DNA of 6,341 bases, taken from NCBI GenBank assembly GCA_009703165.1, contig WLGP01000057.1:1-6341 (forward strand), given 5' to 3'. The notes under the pieces were generated by a model that saw only the letters and a list, made by a program, of their open reading frames with translations, was not told the DNA's origin and did not search any database. This document shows, piece by piece, positions 1 to 5,604 of the stretch. Each line of letters starts with the position of its first letter. Position 1 is the stretch's first letter. The translations under genes were made by a program, and so were the position numbers. The stretch comes from Actinomycetota bacterium (GTDB taxonomy: Bacteria > Actinomycetota > Actinomycetes > Nanopelagicales > Nanopelagicaceae).

Positions 1-715
<715 letters not shown>

Positions 716-719
716 CCCA

Positions 720-1508
720 ATGCGCATTGTTCGCTTCTCTCCAGGTCCTGATGCAGGGTTGGGTACAGACCCACTCTTTGGCATCTTGGATGAAGATAAT
801 CTGATCACCATCATTGATGGAGATCCGATCTATCAGGGCATTGTTAAGACAGCAGCCCGTATCGAGCTGACCAAGGTACGCCTTCTTGCCCCAGTAATTC
901 CTCGCAGTAAAGTTGTTGCAATAGGTAAGAATTACGCCGATCACGCAGCCGAAATGGGCGGGGTTGTCCCAGATGAACCAATCATTTTCCTCAAGGCAAA
1001 TACAACAATCATTGGACCAGGAGACACCATTGTCTGGCCGGCGATGGCGCCAACTATCGATTACGAAGCAGAGCTTGCGATTGTTATCGGACGAATCTGT
1101 AAAGATGTTCCGAAAGAGAAAGTTAACGATGTGATCTTCGGATATACATTGGCAAATGATGTGACCTGCCGTGAATTACAGAAGCGAGATGGCCAGTGGA
1201 CTCGCGCTAAGGGCTTTGACACATTCTGCCCACTTGGCCCATGGATTGAAACAGACTTTGTTCCAGGTACCCAGCGAATTACTGCAACGCTCAATGGTGA
1301 GATCAAGCAGGATGCACATCTAAGTGACATGATCTTTAAGGTCCCAGATATCATCAACTTTGTTTCACAGGTGATGACACTTCTTCCAGGTGATGTCATC
1401 ATCACCGGAACGCCTGCAGGTATCGGACCAATGCCAGCAAAATCTACGATTGCAGTATCCATCGAAGGCCTTGGCCAACTAACAAATAGAGTGAGCGCGC
1501 AACCATGA
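720..1508 (+). CDS. Fumarylacetoacetate hydrolase (FAH) family protein
   Basis: The 262-residue product has the FAH-fold signatures in order: VAIGKNYADHAAEM at 67-79, the metal-binding pair E116 and E118 in DYEAELAIVIG, D147 in LANDVTCRELQ as the third likely Mg2+/Mn2+ ligand, K164 in RAKGFDTFCPLGPW, and ITGTPAGIG at 228-236. The short N-terminal domain (1-60) followed by the catalytic domain is usual for the 2-hydroxyhepta-2,4-diene-1,7-dioate isomerase / acylpyruvate hydrolase branch. Family members cleave or isomerise beta-diketo or oxo acids, including oxaloacetate decarboxylation in some; the exact substrate cannot be read from sequence. No Shine-Dalgarno is evident, but the ATG lies 4 nt after the previous stop. 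The stop overlaps gltX as ATGA. The same FAH-gltX pairing occurs in Mycobacterium (Rv2993c-Rv2992c), so the link is conserved although its reason is unclear. Confidence 0.93.
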   Translation: MRIVRFSPGPDAGLGTDPLFGILDEDNLITIIDGDPIYQGIVKTAARIELTKVRLLAPVIPRSKVVAIGKNYADHAAEMGGVVPDEPIIFLKANTTIIGPGDTIVWPAMAPTIDYEAELAIVIGRICKDVPKEKVNDVIFGYTLANDVTCRELQKRDGQWTRAKGFDTFCPLGPWIETDFVPGTQRITATLNGEIKQDAHLSDMIFKVPDIINFVSQVMTLLPGDVIITGTPAGIGPMPAKSTIAVSIEGLGQLTNRVSAQP

Positions 1509-2965
1509 GCGGTAAAAAAGTAAAGGTTCGTTTTGCACCCTCTCCAACGGGCGACCTACACGTTGGAAATATCCGCACCGCACTCTTTGATTGGGCCTAT
1601 GCCCGTCACACAGGTGGCACATTCTTATTCCGTATCGAAGATACAGATACAACTCGCGTTACCGATGAATATATCCAGGCAGCTATCGATACCTTGAAGT
1701 GGCTCGGACTTAATTGGGATGAGGGTCCTGAAGTGGGCGGCGAGAACGGTCCTTACCTACAATCACAGCGTTTAGATATCTACGCCAAGTGGGCACAGAC
1801 ATTTCTTGATAACAAGGATGCCTATCACTGTTACTGCAGCCCAGAAGAGTTAGAGGCTGTCCGTGAAGAACAGCGCAAAGCAAATGTGGCACCTGGCTAT
1901 AACGGCCACTGTCGTGAGCTATCTGCCGATCAAATTGCAGCCTATAAAGCACAAGGTCGCGAAGCAGTTGTCCGTATGCGTATGCCAGATGGCAGCACAA
2001 CATTTACCGATGAGATTCGTGGCGAAGTAACCTTCGATCACAAATTCGTTCCTGACTTTGTTCTCGTTCGCGCAGATGGATCACCTCTCTACACCTTGGC
2101 TGTTGCAGTCGATGATGTCTTGATGAAGGTCACCCACGTACTTCGCGGTGAGGATCTCTTATCGTCTACTCCTCGTCAGATCCGCGTCTATCAGGCGATG
2201 GGTGTGAAGCCAGAGGATTACCCAGTCTTTGCCCACCTTCCCTTTGTGATGGGGCAAGATAATGCCAAGCTCTCCAAGCGCAACGGCGAAGTTTCAATCG
2301 CCTGGTATCGCCAGATGGGTTACCTGCCAGAGGCAATCTGTAACTACCTCGCACTTTTGGGTTGGTCGCCAGGAGATGATCGTGAAAACATCACGATGAA
2401 AGAGCTCTGCGAACTCTTTACCGTTGAGAAGGTCCACTCATCACCTGCACGCTTTGATATGAAGAAACTTGAAGCGATCAATGGTGACAAGATTCGCGCG
2501 CTCACCATAGATGAGTTCTTGTCATGGTCACTGCCATTCCTCAAAGATGGCGGAATCATCACTGGAACCGATAGCGAGATAGCCTTGGTTAAATCTGCGT
2601 TGCCGCTTATTCAAGAGCGCATCGTGACCTTGAGCGAAGTTCCAAAGATGCTCGCATTCCTATTTACAACAAATTTTGCAGTTGAGGCCGAGAGCGTTTC
2701 TAAGATTTCAGATGCTGCCTCCAAGGAGATCCTCACACGTTCTCTTGCAGAGCTCACCCCGCTAGCAACCTGGGATCACGCATCGATCGAGGCAGCCCTG
2801 CGCGCATCCTTAATTGAAGAGATGGGCCTTAAGCCACGTATCGCATTTACCGCTCTTCGCATCGCCGCAACCGGCAGCACGATCTCACCACCCCTCTTTG
2901 AATCGATGGAATTACTGGGCAAAGAGGCCTGCCTTGCACGAATTACTGGGGCAATTTCTCTCTAG
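1505..2965 (+). CDS. gltX: Glutamyl-tRNA synthetase (class I), probably non-discriminating
   Basis: This cytoplasmic enzyme ligates glutamate to tRNA-Glu using ATP. The 486-residue length is normal. The Rossmann fold opens with RFAPSPTGDLHVGN (9-22), holding the HIGH-type signature as HVGN, then FRIEDTDTTR (42-51). The KMSKS equivalent is KLSKR at 255-259, and HVLRGEDLL at 211-219 is also characteristic. A zinc-site-like CYC (109-111) plus C136 is present in the insertion. Residues from about 330 form the helical anticodon-binding part, ending cleanly at ISL. Most Actinobacteria lack GlnRS and instead charge tRNA-Gln with Glu, then amidate it with GatCAB; the tRNA-Gln and tRNA-Glu genes directly downstream fit a non-discriminating enzyme, but that is inference. 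The start overlaps the FAH stop by 4 nt (ATGA) and has only a weak ribosome site, suggesting coupling. Confidence 0.97.
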   Translation: MSGKKVKVRFAPSPTGDLHVGNIRTALFDWAYARHTGGTFLFRIEDTDTTRVTDEYIQAAIDTLKWLGLNWDEGPEVGGENGPYLQSQRLDIYAKWAQTFLDNKDAYHCYCSPEELEAVREEQRKANVAPGYNGHCRELSADQIAAYKAQGREAVVRMRMPDGSTTFTDEIRGEVTFDHKFVPDFVLVRADGSPLYTLAVAVDDVLMKVTHVLRGEDLLSSTPRQIRVYQAMGVKPEDYPVFAHLPFVMGQDNAKLSKRNGEVSIAWYRQMGYLPEAICNYLALLGWSPGDDRENITMKELCELFTVEKVHSSPARFDMKKLEAINGDKIRALTIDEFLSWSLPFLKDGGIITGTDSEIALVKSALPLIQERIVTLSEVPKMLAFLFTTNFAVEAESVSKISDAASKEILTRSLAELTPLATWDHASIEAALRASLIEEMGLKPRIAFTALRIAATGSTISPPLFESMELLGKEACLARITGAISL

Positions 2966-2968
2966 AGC

Positions 2969-3004
2969 GTGGGGTAAACTTCTCCCACTTAAGGTTCACA
3001 CCTT
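2969..3004 (+). promoter_or_regulatory. Two small tandem inverted repeats between gltX and tRNA-Gln
   Basis: GTGGG (2969-2973) can pair with CCCAC (2984-2988) across a 10-nt loop, and AAGGT (2991-2995) can pair with ACCTT (3000-3004) across TCAC. The second is followed by only two further T residues before the tRNA begins, so it is not a convincing intrinsic terminator. They could be weak attenuating structures or sites in a gltX-tRNA precursor. TAAGGT at 2990-2995 also fits a TAnnnT -10 hexamer placed to start RNA a few bases before the tRNA. These roles are mutually competing guesses. Confidence 0.25.
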
Positions 3005-3005
3005 T

Positions 3006-3077
3006 TGGGGTATGGGGTAATTGGCAGCCCTGCTGATTCTGGTTCAGTAAGTCTAGGTTCGAGTCCTGGTACCCCAG
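3006..3077 (+). tRNA. tRNA-Gln, anticodon CTG
   Basis: The cloverleaf folds without mismatches apart from G-U pairs. The acceptor stem TGGGGTA (3006-3012) pairs with TACCCCA (3070-3076), with discriminator G3077. The D arm is GGG/CCC with the GG pair in its loop. The anticodon stem GCTGA/TCAGT encloses TTCTGGT, giving anticodon CTG at 3039-3041, which reads CAG. The T arm CTAGG/CCTGG encloses TTCGAGT. No 3' CCA is encoded, so it must be added after transcription. It starts 40 nt after gltX and may be co-transcribed with it. The U1-A72 end pair is typical of bacterial tRNA-Gln. An inverted repeat runs across its 3' end (3066-3088). Confidence 0.96.
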
Positions 3078-3088
3078 CGCAGTACCAG
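3066..3088 (+). repeat. Perfect 7-bp inverted repeat across the 3' end of tRNA-Gln
   Basis: CTGGTAC (3066-3072) is the exact reverse complement of GTACCAG (3082-3088), separated by 9 nt. The left arm is the 3' strand of the T stem plus the start of the acceptor 3' strand, so in the precursor this hairpin would compete with the tRNA fold. It could be a weak terminator or processing element, or chance. No T run follows it. Confidence 0.4.
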
Positions 3089-3121
3089 CAGTAAAGAAGT
3101 AAAGTTTGAAGATGTAACGAT

Positions 3122-3150
3122 ATTTCAAAGACCGTGAGGTCTTGTGAAAT
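3122..3150 (+). other. Long stem-loop between the two tRNA genes
   Basis: ATTTCAAAGACC (3122-3133) pairs with GGTCTT plus TGAAAT (3138-3143 and 3145-3150), leaving one bulged G at 3144 and a GTGA loop of the stable GNRA class. That gives 12 base pairs. The following bases (TGGAAATC) contain no T run, so a standard Rho-independent terminator is not supported, although actinobacterial terminators often lack the U tract. It may alternatively be a processing signal in a tRNA-Gln/tRNA-Glu precursor. Confidence 0.6.
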
Positions 3151-3161
3151 TGGAAATCTAG

Positions 3162-3234
3162 GGCCCCGTCGTCTAGCGGCCTAGGACTCTGGCTTCTCAA
3201 GCCAGCTACGAGGGTTCGAATCCCTTCGGGGCTA
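3162..3234 (+). tRNA. tRNA-Glu, anticodon CTC
   Basis: The acceptor stem GGCCCCG (3162-3168) pairs with CGGGGCT (3227-3233), so the first pair is a G1-U72 wobble; the discriminator is A3234. The D arm starts GTCTAGCGG. The anticodon stem CTGGC/GCCAG encloses TTCTCAA, giving anticodon CTC at 3196-3198, which reads GAG. The T arm GAGGG/CCCTT encloses TTCGAAT. No CCA is encoded. It lies 84 nt after tRNA-Gln. As I recall them, actinobacterial tRNA-Glu genes often have this G1-U72 end pair, so it is probably a lineage trait and not damage. Confidence 0.96.
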
Positions 3235-3235
3235 C

Positions 3236-3252
3236 GTAATCTCTACGATTAC
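3236..3252 (+). repeat. Short inverted repeat just after tRNA-Glu
   Basis: GTAATC (3236-3241) and GATTAC (3247-3252) are perfect reverse complements with a 5-nt spacer, starting one base after the tRNA-Glu discriminator. Two T residues follow shortly after (CTT). It could be a weak terminator or trailer structure. The same stretch contains TACGAT (3244-3249), a TAnnnT -10-like hexamer identical to the one before the pcs gene, so it may instead belong to a promoter for the next gene. Confidence 0.35.
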
Positions 3253-3258
3253 CTTCGC

Positions 3259-3285
3259 GCCACAACCATAGAGATGGTTTGTGGC
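3259..3285 (+). promoter_or_regulatory. Stem-loop between tRNA-Glu and the YbjN-like gene (terminator or 5' UTR structure)
   Basis: GCCACAA (3259-3265) pairs with TTGTGGC (3279-3285), and inside it CCAT pairs with ATGG around an AGAG loop, with one bulged T at 3278. The result is an 11-bp stem ending 9 nt before the GGAGG ribosome site of the next gene. It could end tRNA transcription, although no T run follows, or it could form part of the leader of the next mRNA and influence its translation. Confidence 0.5.
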
Positions 3286-3294
3286 AGAGAACGT

Positions 3295-3299
3295 GGAGG
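3295..3299 (+). promoter_or_regulatory. Shine-Dalgarno site GGAGG that fixes the next start codon
   Basis: GGAGG lies 4 nt before ATG 3304. It is the clearest ribosome site in the window, and it argues against the in-frame ATG at 3274, which lies inside the preceding hairpin and would add ten residues unlike the rest of the protein. Confidence 0.8.
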
Positions 3300-3303
3300 A
3301 TCA

Positions 3304-3669
3304 ATGGCTACCTGGCAGGAACTGTCTACATTCCTCAAATCTCGTTACAAGATTGAGCGAGAAGAAGAGAACATAATCCGCCTGCTCTTTGAGGTAAACG
3401 GTGCGCGAACACATACGATCTCCGTACATAACTTTGCACCGATGGTTACCTTCTCAACTCCAGTTGGTTTAGTCGGCGAAGTAGATGCAGCTGCCCTCTT
3501 ACAAGGTGTGATTCCTTTCGGTGTTGCTCAGATCGGTGATGTCTACGCAATCATGCATACATCATGGCTTGCAACACTCGATGAACTTGAAGTTGAAGCG
3601 CCAATCAATATCTTGGTCAAGAAGGCCGATGAACTAGAGGCAAAGCTGACCGGTAAGGATCGCTTCTAA
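3304..3669 (+). CDS. YbjN/type-III-chaperone-like small protein (tentative family)
   Basis: This 121-residue cytoplasmic protein has no signal peptide, membrane segment or cysteine. The layout is an N-terminal helix (WQELSTFLKSRYKIE), a strand with RLLFEV, HTISVHNFAPMVTFSTPVG, a helix (DAAALLQ), then VAQIGDVYAIMHTSW, and a C-terminal ADELEAKLTGKDRF. That alpha-beta-alpha order and the GDVYAIMHTSW/DELE segment resemble the YbjN and type-III-secretion-chaperone-like fold common in Actinobacteria. The family call rests on memory of its pattern and is moderate; no function can be assigned. Such folds often bind peptides or other proteins. The start is set by a strong GGAGG site. The next gene begins 1 nt after its stop, so the two are very probably co-translated and may work together. 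Confidence 0.85.
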   Translation: MATWQELSTFLKSRYKIEREEENIIRLLFEVNGARTHTISVHNFAPMVTFSTPVGLVGEVDAAALLQGVIPFGVAQIGDVYAIMHTSWLATLDELEVEAPINILVKKADELEAKLTGKDRF

Positions 3670-3670
3670 G

Positions 3671-4771
3671 GTGGGATTTAGATTCCGCAAGTCGATGAAG
3701 ATCCTTCCGGGGATTCGTCTGACCTTTGGTAAGAACTCGATCGGAATCTCAGCAGGCGTTCCCGGTGCGCGAATTAGCCTTAACTCTAAAGGTCGCGTGA
3801 CGACATCTGCCGGCATTCCAGGTAGCGGTCTCTATTGGACAGAGAGCACATCGCTAAAGAAGAAGCGATCAACACGAACTCGCACGGAAGAATCAATTGT
3901 CGACGGTGAGGTCTATGTCGAAGATGTGATTGATCCAGGTGAGGCAGGCCTTGAAGTTCCAACAACGCAACGTATTGTCGCCCCACGCGCTGGCTTCTTT
4001 GCAAGTAAGGCAGAGAAGGCACTCAGCGCACTCTTCCATGACATCTATGGCGATCGCGAAATCAATACCCCAGAAGTTGTCTTTAAGAAGACTCGCGAAT
4101 TAGCTGAGAAGTTTCCTGATCTAACTCTTGCGATGCAGGCAATCCAAGTGCTCCATGGTGTTCAGAGCAGCGAACTCGAAAAAGAATCTTTCCAATTAGC
4201 CCATGATCTCTGGCCACAACGCCAGGCGCTCTTTTCACATAAATTGGTACGAAAGTACTTTGCAGGCATCATTCCTATGGTTCAAGTAACGCCAGGAATC
4301 CATGCCCAAGAGCGCTATAACGTAACCGCCCTTGGTCTGATCTATGCAGAAGTTCTGCAGATCCAAGGCGATTTTGAGAAGGCGCTAGAAGTTGTAGAAG
4401 AGGTCGAATCAGATCAAGTCACAGCAATCTCAATCGTTGATCTAGAGATTGCGCTCAAGCGCTATGACGATGCCATTGCAACAACAGAAGATATTGAAAA
4501 TGAAGATGATGCAACGGCGATGCTATTAATCTTTCGTGGAATTGCATTCCGTGAAAAAGGCTTTAACGAAGCATCCCTTGAATGCTTTAAATTAGCTCTA
4601 GCAAAGAGAACTCGCACAGAGATAATTCTCAATCGTGGATTGTGGGAGCGCGCCTACACCTATGAAAAGCTCGGCAAGAAAGCGCAGGCGCGAAAGGATC
4701 TAGAGAAGATCATGTCGCGGGAGCCCGCATACCCTGGGCTTGTCGAGCGCTTAGAAGAACTCAACCCGTAA
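3671..4771 (+). CDS. DUF4236-domain protein with a C-terminal TPR-like region
   Basis: I start this 366-residue protein at GTG 3671, one base after the previous stop, because it gives GFRFRKSMKILPGIRL, the nearly invariant N-terminus of DUF4236; AAGGA at 3655-3659 is a distant but possible ribosome site. Residues 1-56 are DUF4236, with its typical glycine-rich beta pattern (GISAGVPGARIS, TTSAGIPGSGLYW). A basic patch (63-72, KKKRSTRTRT) and an acidic linker follow. Residues from about 105 are helical. From about 217 the pattern looks like TPR units: LIYAEVLQIQGDFEKALEV, then ALKRYDDAIATTEDIE, FRGIAFREKGFNEASLECF and RAYTYEKLGKKAQARKDLEK. TPRs usually mediate protein-protein contact. No catalytic motif, signal peptide or membrane segment is visible. 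DUF4236 has no established function that I know of. The domain calls are good; the role is unknown. Confidence 0.9.
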   Translation: MGFRFRKSMKILPGIRLTFGKNSIGISAGVPGARISLNSKGRVTTSAGIPGSGLYWTESTSLKKKRSTRTRTEESIVDGEVYVEDVIDPGEAGLEVPTTQRIVAPRAGFFASKAEKALSALFHDIYGDREINTPEVVFKKTRELAEKFPDLTLAMQAIQVLHGVQSSELEKESFQLAHDLWPQRQALFSHKLVRKYFAGIIPMVQVTPGIHAQERYNVTALGLIYAEVLQIQGDFEKALEVVEEVESDQVTAISIVDLEIALKRYDDAIATTEDIENEDDATAMLLIFRGIAFREKGFNEASLECFKLALAKRTRTEIILNRGLWERAYTYEKLGKKAQARKDLEKIMSREPAYPGLVERLEELNP

Positions 4772-4804
4772 CTTCATTCCAACCTTCTCACCCCGTCTCA
4801 CAAG

Positions 4805-4810
4805 TACGAT
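4805..4810 (+). promoter_or_regulatory. Putative -10 element of a leaderless pcs promoter
   Basis: TACGAT fits the TAnnnT -10 consensus and ends 6 nt before ATG 4817, so transcription would start at or within a base of the start codon. The 45-nt gap contains no Shine-Dalgarno-like sequence near the ATG. No good -35 hexamer is visible. Confidence 0.45.
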
Positions 4811-4816
4811 TGCGCC

Positions 4817-5548
4817 ATGGCTAACCTGACACCGAACGCTGCTCGTCGTGCTGGTTACGCCCTCCACGTATTAACTGCCAGTGGCGCAGTCATCGGCATG
4901 CTCGCACTACAAGGTGTTGTCGATGGTGAAGTCCGCATCGCCTTGTTGTGGTTGATCGTCTCGCAGATTCTTGATGGTCTAGATGGTCCGATTGCACGAG
5001 GGCTAGATGTTGAGATTCACGCCCCATTGATCAATGGCCAGATACTCGATCTCGTCGTTGATTACGTGACCTGCGTCGTTGTCCCAGTTGCCTTCATGCT
5101 CAACTTTGAGATGCTTCCACCAAAGTATGAAGCGCTTATTGCAGGCTTTATCTTCCTTACATCAGCGCTCTGGTTTGCTCGTTCGGATATCGAAACCGAG
5201 GATCATTGGTTTAACGGTTTTCCTGCCGTCTGGAATTTGGCAGTACCCACCTTCCTTGTGTTTGGCTCGACTCCAACTGAAGTTGCAATCTTTACGATGA
5301 TCCTTGGTATGTCCCAGCTGACCTACTTTAAAGTGCCACACATTGTTCGCGTCGTTCAACTGCGGCGGATTACCTTTCCATTCGGAGTCATCTACCTAGG
5401 CAACCTGACCTACCTATCCTGGAATTACTCAGAGACTCTGGGTGTGCAGAGCAATATCGTCAGTGAGATTATCTTGATCGCATTTCCCGTCTATCTCCTC
5501 GGATTTGGTATCTACAAAACGTGGAGCACGCGGGGGATTCGAGAATAG
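4817..5548 (+). CDS. pcs: Phosphatidylcholine synthase (CDP-diacylglycerol-choline O-phosphatidyltransferase)
   Basis: This enzyme condenses CDP-diacylglycerol with choline in the cytoplasmic membrane to give phosphatidylcholine and CMP. The 243-residue protein carries the CDP-alcohol phosphatidyltransferase motif spread as D53-G-L-D56-G-P-I-A60-R61, then G74, D78 and D82. The 12-residue gap between R61 and G74, longer than the 8 of the general motif, is as I recall for the Pcs branch. HVLTASG (17-23) near the N-terminus, DYVTCVVVP (82-90) and FNGFPAVWN (132-140) are further Pcs-type signatures. About eight hydrophobic segments (around 15-34, 40-53, 77-97, 106-121, 137-150, 153-170, 186-203, 213-235) make it a multipass membrane protein. 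All catalytic Asp/Arg residues are present, so it looks functional. It appears to have its own leaderless promoter. A related CDP-alcohol transferase using another alcohol is the main alternative. Confidence 0.88.
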   Translation: MANLTPNAARRAGYALHVLTASGAVIGMLALQGVVDGEVRIALLWLIVSQILDGLDGPIARGLDVEIHAPLINGQILDLVVDYVTCVVVPVAFMLNFEMLPPKYEALIAGFIFLTSALWFARSDIETEDHWFNGFPAVWNLAVPTFLVFGSTPTEVAIFTMILGMSQLTYFKVPHIVRVVQLRRITFPFGVIYLGNLTYLSWNYSETLGVQSNIVSEIILIAFPVYLLGFGIYKTWSTRGIRE

Positions 5549-5592
5549 TTTTCTAGAAGTATTTTCAACAGGCATCGGATTTAGCCACGTTG

Positions 5593-5598
5593 TACCCT
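5593..5598 (+). promoter_or_regulatory. Putative -10 element of a leaderless promoter for the cytochrome b5-like gene
   Basis: TACCCT fits TAnnnT and, as at pcs, ends exactly 6 nt before the ATG (5605). There is no Shine-Dalgarno sequence upstream. TTTTCAACA around 5562-5570 is a weak and badly spaced -35 candidate. Confidence 0.42.
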
Positions 5599-5604
5599 TT
5601 CGAT

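Noticed and set aside
1061..1462. Reverse-strand open frame of 133 codons inside the FAH gene
   Set aside because: The forward frame carries all FAH motifs here; the reverse product has no recognisable domain or ribosome site.
2943..3200. Reverse-strand open frame of 85 codons covering the tRNA region
   Set aside because: It overlaps both tRNA genes and the gltX end, so it is explained by structured RNA sequence and not by coding.
3006..3240. tRNA genes as an integration (att) site for a mobile element
   Set aside because: No integrase gene or duplicated tRNA 3' end is visible in the window, and the downstream genes look like ordinary chromosomal genes.
3274..3303. Earlier in-frame ATG giving a ten-residue extension of the YbjN-like protein
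   Set aside because: That ATG is inside a hairpin with no ribosome site, whereas ATG 3304 has GGAGG at good spacing.
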